Shown here: positions 1 through 6,143 of the stretch, piece by piece
Position numbering within the stretch: the first letter of the stretch is position 1
Layout of the letters: each line of letters begins with the position of its first letter
Assembly: GCA_031362245.1 (NCBI GenBank)
Contig: JANLSD010000033.1
Location: 1-10,454 of the forward strand
Direction: 5' to 3'
Source of the DNA: JAAURS01 sp031362245
GTDB lineage: Bacteria > Cyanobacteriota > Cyanobacteriia > Thermosynechococcales > Thermosynechococcaceae
DNA: 10,454 bases
The notes under the pieces: generated by a model
The model's input: the letters and a program-made list of their open reading frames with translations, nothing else
What the model was told of the DNA's origin: nothing
Databases searched by the model: none
Position numbers and translations under genes: made by a program

Positions 1-391
1 ACCCCAAGGCAACATAACGGGTAATCTGAGAGATTTTCCGTCGCCCTGCTTCTCCTTCATCTTTTTGCAATCGCTCTAGGGATGGGAGCGCCGCAGTCAG
101 CAACTGCAAGATGATGGAAGCATTAATAAAAGGGATAATTCCGAGGGCAAAAATGCCCAAGGCTGAGAAGCCATTGCCAGAGAAGTAGTCGAGGACCCCT
201 AAGAACTGGTTACTTTTAACAATCTGGGCAAAAGCGGGACGATTGATACCTGGAATGGGAAGATAAATTCCCAGACGAACCAGAAACAGCAGACCAATGG
301 TTACAAGTACCCGACCGCGCAAGCCAGCCGCTTGGGCCATCTGAGTAAATGTTTCTTGGGCTGATGGTGTCTTCCCTCGACTGACAACCAT
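1..391 (-). CDS. secY: Protein translocase subunit SecY (N-terminal part, cut by window edge)
   Basis: SecY forms the protein-conducting channel of the SecYEG translocon in the plasma and thylakoid membranes. Only the first 130 codons are present and the frame stays open to the window edge; a full SecY is roughly 430-440 residues. The start MVVSRGKTPSAQETF is the form expected of cyanobacterial SecY. A first membrane segment lies at about residues 24-45 and contains the conserved LPIPGI. A glycine-rich plug-like stretch (FSGNGFSALGIFALGIIPFI) leads into the second membrane segment at about 75-100, followed by the conserved cytosolic sequence LQKDEGEAGRRKISQ, typical of SecY. It lies 76 nt behind rplO, the usual place for secY at the end of the spc cluster. 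An AGAGG sits about 10 nt before the ATG. The identification is firm. Confidence 0.97.
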   Translation of the reverse strand, partial: MVVSRGKTPSAQETFTQMAQAAGLRGRVLVTIGLLFLVRLGIYLPIPGINRPAFAQIVKSNQFLGVLDYFSGNGFSALGIFALGIIPFINASIILQLLTAALPSLERLQKDEGEAGRRKISQITRYVALG

Positions 392-467
392 GTGTGACTA
401 ACCTCTTTTATGAAATGACAGAAGCAATAACGATTGAGCTAAATCCAGAATGCCAAAGGCGCGCAGG

Positions 468-914
468 TTAGCCGATGATTTCGACGCTACCGCCAGCGGC
501 TTCAATCTTGGCGATCGCACTTTTAGTCGCAGCCCCAGCCTTGACGTTGAGCGCTACGGTGAGTTCACCATCCCCAAGAATTTTGAGGGGTCCCTTCTGC
601 GCGGTCAAAATGCCCGCTTCAAGAAGTGACTCAAGGGTAACTTCTGATTTAGGAGGCAAAGTCCCTAATTTAGAAACATTCAGCACGGTGAACACCTTGT
701 GGTTAACCAGCGTAAAATGCTTCAGTTTTGGAACTCGGCGATAAAGAGGATTTTGGCCCCCTTCAAAACCAGGGCGAGTCGGGCGACCGGAACGAGACTT
801 TTGACCCCGCATCCCGAAACCGCAACTTGCGCCTTGACCTGCCGCAATACCGCGACCGACGCGGCGAGGGCGATGTTGCGAACCCTCTTTAGGTTGTACG
901 TCTTCTAATCTCAT
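468..914 (-). CDS. rplO: 50S ribosomal protein L15 (uL15)
   Basis: L15 is a late-assembling protein of the large subunit with a long N-terminal extension that reaches into 23S rRNA. The protein is 148 residues, normal for the family. The N-terminus MRLEDVQPKEGSQHRPRRVG and the Gly/Arg-rich extension (GRGIAAGQGASCGFGMRGQKSRSG, about residues 20-43) are characteristic. The globular C-terminal part (about 111-148) carries the family signature ending in KIEAAGGSVEII. It lies between rpsE and secY. The gap to rpsE is 114 nt and contains no rpmD (L30), which many other bacteria have there. No good Shine-Dalgarno is visible; only a GAGAT lies about 10 nt before the ATG. Translation may therefore rely on unstructured leader or ribosomal protein S1 (inference). 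Confidence 0.97.
   Translation of the reverse strand: MRLEDVQPKEGSQHRPRRVGRGIAAGQGASCGFGMRGQKSRSGRPTRPGFEGGQNPLYRRVPKLKHFTLVNHKVFTVLNVSKLGTLPPKSEVTLESLLEAGILTAQKGPLKILGDGELTVALNVKAGAATKSAIAKIEAAGGSVEIIG
511..518. repeat. HIP1 octamer GCGATCGC in rplO
   Basis: Exact copy of the highly iterated palindrome of cyanobacterial genomes, inside the rplO coding sequence. Confidence 0.9.
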
Positions 915-973
915 GATAGTTGGATCTCAATAATTGCATCCCAGCAAAGACATTGGAGTTAAACACAGATAAA

Positions 974-1005
974 GTGCCAGTGACCGTTAATAACGTGACT
1001 GGCAC
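974..1005 (-). other. Intergenic hairpin between rpsE and rplO
   Basis: Perfect 8-bp outer arms, GTGCCAGT at 974-981 and ACTGGCAC at 998-1005, flank a second short stem (CGTT/AACG with loop AAT). In the mRNA the hairpin is followed by UUUAUCU. It lies about 24 nt after the rpsE stop codon and 60 nt before rplO, where rpmD would lie in other bacteria. The U-tract is too weak for a confident terminator call. It could slow transcription, define an mRNA 3' end or protect upstream mRNA. Confidence 0.5.
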
Positions 1006-1028
1006 CCCAAATGTGGTTGAGCTAAGCG

Positions 1029-1550
1029 CTAACTGTAAATCTGTTCAAGGGTTAAACCACGTTCCTCTGCAACCTCTGCGAATGTTCGCAGCAGATCCAG
1101 GGCATTGACGGCAGCTCTAGCGTTGTTGAGGGGATTATCAGATCCCAACTGCTTCGCCAAAACATTCTTAACCCCAGCCATCTCGAGCACAATTCGGACT
1201 GCACCCCCTGCAATTACCCCAGTACCAGGGGCAGCAGGGCGAAGCATGACTTTGGCCGCACCGCCCCTTCCTTCAATGGGATGGGGAATGGAGTTAGCCT
1301 TGGTTAAAGGCACATCGACAAGCTGCTTTTTGCCATCGGCAACGCCTTTCTTGACCGCGCCAATGACGTCGCTGGCTTTACCAACGCCGACACCCACTTG
1401 ACCGCGCTCATTCCCGACAATGACGATCGCCCGAAAACTGAGCTTTTTACCACCCTTGACGACCTTAGAGACTCGACGAATTTGAACAACCCGCTCTTGC
1501 CAGGTGCTCTCTTTCTCGCGAGCTTTATTATTTTTGCGACTCGTTGCCAT
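1029..1550 (-). CDS. rpsE: 30S ribosomal protein S5 (uS5)
   Basis: S5 sits at the mRNA entry side of the small subunit and contributes to decoding fidelity and helicase activity. The protein is 173 residues. A basic N-terminal tail (about 1-20) precedes the double-stranded-RNA-binding-like domain, QERVVQIRRVSKVVKGGKK then LSFRAIVIVGNERGQVGVGVGKA (about 19-60). The C-terminal domain holds the conserved GTGVIAGGAVRIVLEMAGVKN and GSDNPLNNARA stretches. The ATG start gives a normal-length protein; only a weak GGG lies upstream of it. It follows rplR by 18 nt, as in most spc operons. A 12-nt perfect palindrome, AGTTTTAAAACT (1565-1576), spans the rplR stop just upstream and may be chance. Confidence 0.98.
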   Translation of the reverse strand: MATSRKNNKAREKESTWQERVVQIRRVSKVVKGGKKLSFRAIVIVGNERGQVGVGVGKASDVIGAVKKGVADGKKQLVDVPLTKANSIPHPIEGRGGAAKVMLRPAAPGTGVIAGGAVRIVLEMAGVKNVLAKQLGSDNPLNNARAAVNALDLLRTFAEVAEERGLTLEQIYS

Positions 1551-1568
1551 AGTTTGTTATACCCAGTT

Positions 1569-1931
1569 TTAAAACTCTAGCCCAGCAGCCCGAGCCGCAT
1601 CTGCCAGCGCTTTGACGCGCCCATGATACAGATTGCCGCCACGGTCAAATACAACGCTCTCAATGCCTTTTTTAAGGGCACGTTGTGCGATCAGCTTACC
1701 GACTTCTTCCGATGCAGTGCAGGTTGAGCCAGACTCAACCTTGCCCTTTACTTCTGGCTCAACCGTAGAGGCTGCTGCCAAAGTTTGCTGACCGATATCA
1801 TCAATGAGCTGAGCATAGATGTGTTGGTTAGAGCGGAATACTGCTAACCTTGGGCGCGCTGCGGTACCGCTGATTTTGCGACGAACGCGAGTATGACGCG
1901 CTTTGAGCGCTTCTTTACGAGTGGTTTTCAT
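1569..1931 (-). CDS. rplR: 50S ribosomal protein L18 (uL18)
   Basis: L18 binds 5S rRNA together with L5 in the central protuberance of the large subunit. The 120-residue protein has the family's basic N-terminus (ARHTRVRRKISGTAARPRLA, about 11-30), followed by VFRSNQHIYAQLIDD. The conserved C-terminal 5S-rRNA-binding signature VFDRGGNLYHGRVKALADAA lies at about 94-113, and the protein ends in GLEF. The start codon directly abuts the stop of rplF (TAA immediately followed by ATG, no intervening base), which suggests that ribosomes finishing rplF reinitiate here. The local ribosome-binding site is weak (AGG about 11 nt upstream), consistent with coupling. Confidence 0.98.
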   Translation of the reverse strand: MKTTRKEALKARHTRVRRKISGTAARPRLAVFRSNQHIYAQLIDDIGQQTLAAASTVEPEVKGKVESGSTCTASEEVGKLIAQRALKKGIESVVFDRGGNLYHGRVKALADAARAAGLEF

Positions 1932-2471
1932 TTATTTCTTACCTGCCTTACCCACTTTACGGCGGACAAACTCGCCGGAGTATCGAATTCCTTTGCCCTT
2001 GTAAGGCTCCGGTGGACGCACGGCACGGATACTGGCGGCGATGTTACCGACAATTTCTTTGTCAATGCCGCTCACCAATACGTTGGTGTTATTTTCAACT
2101 GCAATCAGAATCCCTTCGGGGGGTTCAATGGTCACAGGGTGGCTATAGCCAACGCTTAGGATCAGATTTCTACCTTGAACTTGAGCACGGTAGCCCACGC
2201 CTTGAATTTCGAGGCGTTTTTGGAAGCCTTGGGAGACTCCCTCCACCATGTTGGCAACCAAACTTCGGGAGAGTCCGTGGCGCTGACGGGCAACGCGGGA
2301 CTCATTAATGCGGTTCACATGGAGCGTACCGCTATCTTGCTGCGCAACGACTTCGGGAACCAAAGTCCGTGAAAGTTCACCCTTAGGGCCTTTCACACTA
2401 ACGTGCTGGCCTTCGATGGTGACTGTCACCTTATCGGGAATGGGAATGGGGCGTTTACCAATACGAGACAT
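1932..2471 (-). CDS. rplF: 50S ribosomal protein L6 (uL6)
   Basis: L6 binds near the sarcin-ricin loop at the factor-binding site of the large subunit. I choose the ATG at 2471, giving 179 residues that begin MSRIGKRPIPIPDKV, the usual L6 start. A GGAG lies 7 nt upstream (2479-2482). An in-frame ATG six codons earlier would add MTWSIE, which has no family counterpart. The two tandem L6 domains are visible: the N-terminal half, with VTIEGQHVSVKGPKGELSR, and the C-terminal half. The second contains the family signature PPEPYKGKGIRYSGE (about 153-167) followed by a lysine-rich tail. The gap from rpsH is 36 nt, and the stop abuts the rplR start. Confidence 0.98.
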   Translation of the reverse strand: MSRIGKRPIPIPDKVTVTIEGQHVSVKGPKGELSRTLVPEVVAQQDSGTLHVNRINESRVARQRHGLSRSLVANMVEGVSQGFQKRLEIQGVGYRAQVQGRNLILSVGYSHPVTIEPPEGILIAVENNTNVLVSGIDKEIVGNIAASIRAVRPPEPYKGKGIRYSGEFVRRKVGKAGKK

Positions 2472-2507
2472 CTCAATACTCCATGTCAATTCTGTTCGGG
2501 GGGATGG

Positions 2508-2909
2508 CTACCATATGTAGCAGAGGACTTCGCCGCCCAAGCCGGTTCGACGCGCTTCGCGGTCGGTCATGATGCCGCTTGAGGTTGAGATGATGGCAAC
2601 GCCAATACCGCCCAATACCCGAGGGAGATCCTTACGGTTTGAATAGACGCGTAGCCCAGGCTTGCTCACCCGTTTAAGGGTGTTGATGATGGGCTGGCGG
2701 TTTCTACCGCGATACTTAAGGGTAATGACGAGGTTTCGCTTAACCCCTTCACCGTCTTCTTCAAAATCTGTGATGTACCCTTCGGCCTTCAGTACCGTCG
2801 CAACATTGCGCGTTACCTTGGTGTAGGGCACTTCTGTTGTTTGATGCCGAGCAAGATTCGCGTTGCGAATCCGAGTCAGCATATCGCCTATTGTGTCATT
2901 TGCCGCCAT
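2508..2909 (-). CDS. rpsH: 30S ribosomal protein S8 (uS8)
   Basis: S8 is a primary 16S rRNA binder of the small-subunit platform; in E. coli it also represses translation of the spc operon. The protein is 133 residues. The N-terminus TIGDMLTRIRNAN is canonical, followed by the helix-strand module VPYTKVTRNVATVLKAEGYI. The C-terminal RNA-binding signature ISTSSGIMTDREARRTGLGG is complete and the protein ends in EVLCYIW, the usual C-terminus. A good GGAG lies 5 nt before the ATG. It follows rplE directly with a 50-nt gap, so rpsN (S14), which stands here in E. coli and Bacillus, is absent. Whether S8 autoregulates here cannot be told from sequence alone. Confidence 0.98.
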   Translation of the reverse strand: MAANDTIGDMLTRIRNANLARHQTTEVPYTKVTRNVATVLKAEGYITDFEEDGEGVKRNLVITLKYRGRNRQPIINTLKRVSKPGLRVYSNRKDLPRVLGGIGVAIISTSSGIMTDREARRTGLGGEVLCYIW

Positions 2910-2959
2910 AGTTACTCCTTATTGAACCGCCCCATACGCAAGACGACGTCCCTATCTTC

Positions 2960-3505
2960 TTAACTCTCACGGAATGGCATTCCTAGCGCCTTGAGTAAGG
3001 CGCGCCCTTCCTCGTCCGTTTTGGCTGTGGTGATGATGGAAACGTCCATCCCTCTCACTTGATCTACGCTGTCATAGCTTACTTCGGGGAAAATAAGCTG
3101 CTCTCGTAACCCGAGGGTATAGTTTCCGCGACCATCAAAGCTTTTTGGGCTTACGCCTCGAAAGTCTCTAATTCGTGGCAAGGACAAGTTTATAAGCCGG
3201 TCTAGGAATGAATACATACGATCGCGGCGCAATGTAACCATTATCCCGACAGGCATGCCTTTGCGAATTTTGAACCCGGCGATCGCCTTCTTTGCACGAG
3301 TCACGACGGGCCGTTGCCCCGCAATAATCGCAACTTCGTTGAGAGAGGCTTCGAGGGCCTTCGCATTTTGAGCCGTTTCCCCTAACCCTCGGTTAATCGT
3401 CACCTTCAAAATTTTGGGAACTTCGTGGATGTTTTGGTAACTAAACTGTTCGCGCAGTTTTGGCACTGCGGTGTCTAGGTAAAGCTGTTGAAAACGATTA
3501 GGCAT
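2960..3505 (-). CDS. rplE: 50S ribosomal protein L5 (uL5)
   Basis: L5 anchors 5S rRNA in the central protuberance and touches the P-site tRNA. The protein is 181 residues, typical for bacteria. Family hallmarks in order are the N-terminal helix with VPKLREQF, KVTINRGLGETAQNAKALE (about 34-52), the basic stretch QRPVVTRAKKAIAGFKIRKG, LPRIRDFRGVSPKSFDGRGNYTLGLREQLIFPEV, and the C-terminal MDVSIITTAKTDEEGRALLKALGMPF. An AAGGAA lies 6 nt before the ATG. The 92-nt gap upstream to rplX holds a small hairpin (listed separately) where E. coli places its S8 translational operator. Confidence 0.98.
   Translation of the reverse strand: MPNRFQQLYLDTAVPKLREQFSYQNIHEVPKILKVTINRGLGETAQNAKALEASLNEVAIIAGQRPVVTRAKKAIAGFKIRKGMPVGIMVTLRRDRMYSFLDRLINLSLPRIRDFRGVSPKSFDGRGNYTLGLREQLIFPEVSYDSVDQVRGMDVSIITTAKTDEEGRALLKALGMPFRES
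3279..3286. repeat. HIP1 octamer in rplE
   Basis: Exact GCGATCGC, extended to the ten-base form GGCGATCGCC at 3278-3287. Confidence 0.9.
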
Positions 3506-3522
3506 GATGAATTCCTTAAGTT

Positions 3523-3540
3523 CCCTGGTCTTTGTCAGGG
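3523..3540 (-). other. Small hairpin upstream of rplE
   Basis: In the mRNA, CCCUG (3540-3536) can pair with CAGGG (3527-3523) around the 8-nt loop ACAAAGAC. It ends 17 nt before the rplE start and a few bases before its AAGGAA ribosome-binding site. Five base pairs is short and may be chance. The position matches that of the E. coli S8 repressor site, but I cannot recognise the conserved S8-binding core, so regulation is only a suggestion. Confidence 0.3.
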
Positions 3541-3597
3541 GTGAAATGGTGAGCGAGGGTTAGTGGGCTGAATCGATGAGACTTAAGTGGATTAACT

Positions 3598-3945
3598 TTA
3601 ATCGATGATCTCGCCTGTTTTCTTAAGCATTCGTACCTTACGACCGTCATCGGTGAAGGTGAAGCAAACGCGGCTCGCCACATTTTGCTTGGTTGAGTAC
3701 AGCATTACGTTAGAGCTGTGAATCGGGAACTCATAGGTTTGCACCTGGCCCGATTCACCCTCTTGTTGAGGCTTAACGTGCTTGGTCTTAATGTTGACCC
3801 CTTTAACCACCACTTGGCTTTTCTTAGGGAGGACTCTAATGACCTCTCCCACTTTGGCCTTATCTTTACCAGTAATCACCTGAACGGTGTCTCCGGTTTT
3901 GACGTGGAGTTTATAACGGGTCGGAGTTGGTTGTGATTTTGTCAT
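3598..3945 (-). CDS. rplX: 50S ribosomal protein L24 (uL24)
   Basis: L24 is an assembly-initiating protein of the large subunit and lines the outer rim of the exit tunnel. The protein has 115 residues. The KOW motif is at about 12-42 (KLHVKTGDTVQVITGKDKAK then VGEVIRVLPKK), followed by QVVVKGVNIKTKHVKPQQEG, the classic L24 continuation. The C-terminal part (IHSSNVMLYSTKQNVASRV and the rest) is also family-like. The start overlaps the rplN stop by one base (TAATG), and a strong GGAGG sits 7 nt before the ATG inside the end of rplN. Tight coupling with rplN is therefore likely. The protein ends EIID; a 9-nt direct repeat AATCGATGA (3571-3579 and 3600-3608) brackets the stop. Confidence 0.98.
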   Translation of the reverse strand: MTKSQPTPTRYKLHVKTGDTVQVITGKDKAKVGEVIRVLPKKSQVVVKGVNIKTKHVKPQQEGESGQVQTYEFPIHSSNVMLYSTKQNVASRVCFTFTDDGRKVRMLKKTGEIID

Positions 3946-4313
3946 TACAGAACCTCCGGTGCCAGAGAGACAATTTTAGTGAAGCTTTTATCCCGAAGTT
4001 CACGGGCCACAGGGCCAAACACACGGGTGCCTCTGGGATTGCCGTCGGCGTTGATGAGAACGGCGGCATTGTCGTCAAACCGGATGGTCATGCCGCTGTC
4101 GCGACGAATGGCCTTACGGGTACGAACGATGACGGCTCTCACCACATCAGACTTTTTGACGGGCATGTTGGGGGTCGCATCTTTGACGGCAGCAATGATG
4201 ACATCGCCCACACCGCCATACTTACGATTCCCGCCGCCGAGGACGCGAATACAAAGGAGCTTTTTAGCGCCGCTATTGTCAGCGACATTGAGATAGGTTT
4301 CTTGTTGAATCAT
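3945..4313 (-). CDS. rplN: 50S ribosomal protein L14 (uL14)
   Basis: L14 lies at the subunit interface and forms intersubunit bridges; it is also the known docking site of the silencing factor RsfS in other bacteria. The length of 122 residues is exactly the common bacterial length. The N-terminus MIQQETYLNVADNSGAK and LLCIRVLGGGNRKYGGVGD are canonical. The signature VVRAVIVRTRKAIRRDSG leads into RFDDNAAVLI, and the conserved NPRGTRVFGPVARELR precedes the end IVSLAPEVL. The gap to rpsQ is only 11 nt. The ribosome-binding site is weak (AGGUG about 8 nt upstream), which fits translation coupled to rpsQ. Confidence 0.99.
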   Translation of the reverse strand: MIQQETYLNVADNSGAKKLLCIRVLGGGNRKYGGVGDVIIAAVKDATPNMPVKKSDVVRAVIVRTRKAIRRDSGMTIRFDDNAAVLINADGNPRGTRVFGPVARELRDKSFTKIVSLAPEVL

Positions 4314-4324
4314 GTCCGTAACAC

Positions 4325-4576
4325 CTATGCCTTAGCGGCAGTTGTAAGAATTTCGGCAATGATCCAACGCTTGGTGCGGCTGAGAGGCCGTGTTTCAAGA
4401 ATTCGGACGCGATCGCCTGTATGAGAGGCATTTTCTTCGTCATGGGCCTTATATCGCCGTGTTTTGACGATGATCTTGCCGTATTTGGGATGGGGCGCTC
4501 TGTTTTCGACGGCGACCACGACGGTTTTATCCATCTTGTCGCTGACGACGATACCCACTCGTTCTTTAACCGCCAT
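4325..4576 (-). CDS. rpsQ: 30S ribosomal protein S17 (uS17)
   Basis: S17 is a primary 16S rRNA-binding protein that organises the 5' domain of the small subunit. The protein is 83 residues and forms an OB-fold. The start AVKERVGIVVSDKMDKTVVV and the block HPKYGKIIVKTRRYKAHDE are typical, and the family signature GDRVRILETRPLSRTKRW lies at about 54-71. An AGGAG lies 9 nt before the ATG. The gap to rpmC is 84 nt and contains only a weak possible stem (TAGCTT at 4619-4624 against AAGCTA at 4640-4645), to which I give little weight. Confidence 0.98.
   Translation of the reverse strand: MAVKERVGIVVSDKMDKTVVVAVENRAPHPKYGKIIVKTRRYKAHDEENASHTGDRVRILETRPLSRTKRWIIAEILTTAAKA
4409..4416. repeat. HIP1 octamer in rpsQ
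   Basis: Exact GCGATCGC; it encodes part of the GDRVR stretch of S17. Confidence 0.9.
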
Positions 4577-4660
4577 TGGCGAATACTCCTAATGCTGTGA
4601 ACGCGAGATTTAAGGGACTAGCTTGAAACTCTAAACGAAAAGCTATCAACGGGATCGAGA

Positions 4661-4876
4661 CTAAGCAGTCGCTTTAGCTTCTAGCTCGCGCTCGCGCTGA
4701 AGGGTTTTGAGCTGTGCGAGCTTGTGGCGCGCATGCTTGTATTTGTGGGACGCAACAGTTTGACGGGTTGCGGCCTGAAAACGTAAATCAAAGAGCTGGC
4801 GCTTGAGCGTCTGAATTTCGGTTTCCACCTCATCAGCACTCAAGGGACGCAGCTCACTCATCTTGGAGAGTGACAT
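4661..4876 (-). CDS. rpmC: 50S ribosomal protein L29 (uL29)
   Basis: L29 sits next to L23 at the tunnel exit, near the docking site for nascent-chain factors. It is a two-helix protein of about 65-75 residues. I choose the ATG at 4876, giving 71 residues beginning MSLSKMSELRPL, which lines up without gaps with the MxLxxxxxxRxL start of cyanobacterial L29. The ATG at 4861 (MSELRPL, 66 residues) is possible. The still longer open frame upstream is only the rplP region read in another frame. The core LKRQLFDLRFQAATRQ and KYKHARHKLAQLKTLQRERE shows the conserved helices. With this start the gene overlaps rplP by 23 nt, with GAGG about 12 nt upstream, so coupling to rplP is likely. Confidence 0.95.
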   Translation of the reverse strand: MSLSKMSELRPLSADEVETEIQTLKRQLFDLRFQAATRQTVASHKYKHARHKLAQLKTLQRERELEAKATA

Positions 4877-5300
4877 TTGCGGTCGATTCCTCTGGTGTAC
4901 GCACAATAAACTTGGTCTTGATGGGCAGCTTGAACGCAGCAAGGCGCATGGCTTCCCGCGCAATTTCTTCGGTAACGCCTGTAATTTCATACATAATGCG
5001 TCCTGGCTTCACCACGGCCACCCAAAACTCAGGTGCCCCTTTACCAGAACCCATCCGGGTTTCGGCAGGACGCTGAGTGACGGGTTTATCGGGGAAAATC
5101 CGAATCCAGATTTTGCCACCCCGTTTGATATAGCGAGTCATCGCACGACGACCAGCTTCAATTTGACGTGCGGTAATCCAGGATGGCTCTTGCGCTTGCA
5201 GGCCAAACTCTCCTAAGTTCAGCGTGTTGCCGCGTGAGGCTTTGCCTTTCATGCGACCGCGCTGCTGCTTGCGAAATTTCGTTCTTCTGGGACTTAACAT
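4854..5300 (-). CDS. rplP: 50S ribosomal protein L16 (uL16)
   Basis: L16 is a late-assembling protein close to the A-site tRNA and the peptidyl-transferase centre. The protein is 148 residues. The start MLSPRRTKFRKQQRGRMKG is canonical. Both family signatures are visible: around GGKIWIRIFPDKPVTQRP (about 61-78) and RMGSGKGAPEFWVAVVKPG (about 82-100). Compared with the usual 136-140 residues, the C-terminus carries about ten extra residues (ending ANVTLQDE) that overlap rpmC. No clear Shine-Dalgarno is present. The leader immediately before the ATG consists of a perfect 12-nt tandem repeat. It follows rpsC by 75 nt. Confidence 0.98.
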   Translation of the reverse strand: MLSPRRTKFRKQQRGRMKGKASRGNTLNLGEFGLQAQEPSWITARQIEAGRRAMTRYIKRGGKIWIRIFPDKPVTQRPAETRMGSGKGAPEFWVAVVKPGRIMYEITGVTEEIAREAMRLAAFKLPIKTKFIVRTPEESTANVTLQDE

Positions 5301-5301
5301 G

Positions 5302-5325
5302 ATCCGAAACTATATCCGAAACTAT
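5302..5325. repeat. Perfect 12-bp tandem duplication upstream of rplP
   Basis: ATCCGAAACTAT occurs twice head to tail (5302-5313 and 5314-5325), starting one base before the rplP start codon on the transcribed strand. It occupies the whole region where the ribosome-binding site should be, and each copy supplies only a weak GGAU. Replication slippage is the simplest origin. Confidence 0.85.
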
Positions 5326-5375
5326 GGGTGTGAATGGGTACTGAGTCGAGGGAGCCAGACCGCAGGGGAGGGCCG

Positions 5376-6104
5376 TTATTCAGAGCGATCTTCAAACTGC
5401 TGACGGCGTTTTTGCTGCTGACGGCGGCGGGGCTGTGCCTCGCGGGCCGCAGGGGCTTGCTCGACGGCTCCAGGGATGATTTCACCCTTAAAGACCCAAA
5501 CCTTAACCCCTAAAATGCCGTAGACCGTGCTAGCAGTTTTGTAGGCATAGTCAATGTCGGCTCTGAGGGTATGCAGGGGTACGCGACCTTCACGAGTCCA
5601 TTCGCTTCGGGCAATTTCAGCGCCGTTTAAGCGTCCTGCAACCTGAATTTTGATCCCTTCAATGCCAGCTCTTTGAGCGCGCTGAATGGTTTGGCGCACG
5701 ACGCGACGGAAGGAAACCCGCCGCTCGAGCTGCTGGGCAATATACTCACCAATGAGGGCTGCTTCGGCGTCAACCTTCGCCACTTCGACGACGTTGATGC
5801 GGATGGGGCGATCGCCACCCAAATCTTTCTGAATCCCTAAGCGCAGGGTTTCAATGCCGCTACCGCCTCGACCCACCACTACGCCAGGACGAGCCGTGCG
5901 AAGTTCGAGGTCAATTTGATCGGCCTTACGTTCGATTCTGATCCCAGCAATGCCAGCATTGCTGAGGTTCCTGACGACGTAACGACGAATTTTAAAGTCT
6001 TCTTTGAGAAGCTCTGGATATCGGTCAGAGTCTGCGTACCACCGAGAGCGATGCTCTTGGGTAATACCCAGACGAAAACCGGTTGGATGAATTTTCTGTC
6101 CCAC
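5376..6104 (-). CDS. rpsC: 30S ribosomal protein S3 (uS3)
   Basis: S3 forms part of the mRNA entry tunnel with S4 and S5. I choose the GTG start at 6104, giving 242 residues that begin (M)GQKIHPTGFRLGITQEH, the standard N-terminus. A strong GAGGA lies 7 nt upstream (6112-6116). An ATG 12 codons earlier would add an unconserved MANGFLSVEDAL and place this ribosome-binding site inside the gene. The type II KH domain shows its loop GVVVGRGGSGI (about 74-84). The C-terminal domain has the family signature with GRLNGAEIARSEW and LRADIDYAYKTA, ending VWVFKGEI. A Gln/Arg-rich tail (PRRRQQQKRRQQFEDRSE) follows; such tails vary in length between bacteria. Confidence 0.98.
   Translation of the reverse strand: MGQKIHPTGFRLGITQEHRSRWYADSDRYPELLKEDFKIRRYVVRNLSNAGIAGIRIERKADQIDLELRTARPGVVVGRGGSGIETLRLGIQKDLGGDRPIRINVVEVAKVDAEAALIGEYIAQQLERRVSFRRVVRQTIQRAQRAGIEGIKIQVAGRLNGAEIARSEWTREGRVPLHTLRADIDYAYKTASTVYGILGVKVWVFKGEIIPGAVEQAPAAREAQPRRRQQQKRRQQFEDRSE
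5808..5815. repeat. HIP1 octamer in rpsC
   Basis: Exact GCGATCGC within GGCGATCGCC (5807-5816); it encodes GGDRP of S3. Confidence 0.9.
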
Positions 6105-6143
6105 AAGTGCGTCCTCTACAGATAAAAAGCCGTTTGCCAAACT

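Noticed and set aside
475..744. Plus-strand open frames lying opposite rplO, rpsE, rplF, rplB, rplW, rplD and rplC
   Set aside because: They are antisense to unmistakable ribosomal protein genes, have low-complexity or odd compositions, match no family I know and lack ribosome-binding sites; they are by-products of codon bias on the coding strand.
1565..1576. 12-nt palindrome AGTTTTAAAACT at the rplR stop
   Set aside because: It is AT-rich and self-complementary mostly through T and A runs, part of it is the rplR C-terminal coding sequence, and nothing else points to an operator.
2472..2489. ATG start six codons upstream of the chosen rplF start
   Set aside because: The usual L6 N-terminus MSRIGKRP begins at 2471 with a well-placed GGAG; the upstream start would put that GGAG inside the gene.
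4619..4645. Possible stem TAGCTT/AAGCTA in the rpmC-rpsQ gap
   Set aside because: Six AT-rich pairs around a 15-nt loop would be very weak and are likely chance.
4877..4990. Longer open frame upstream of rpmC that would make a 109-residue L29
   Set aside because: The added residues are rplP sequence read in another frame and do not resemble L29; family length and N-terminal alignment favour the start at 4876.
6105..6140. ATG start 12 codons upstream of the chosen rpsC start
   Set aside because: S3 begins at (M)GQKIHP in the family, and the strong GAGGA sits just before the GTG at 6104; the extra residues are not conserved.
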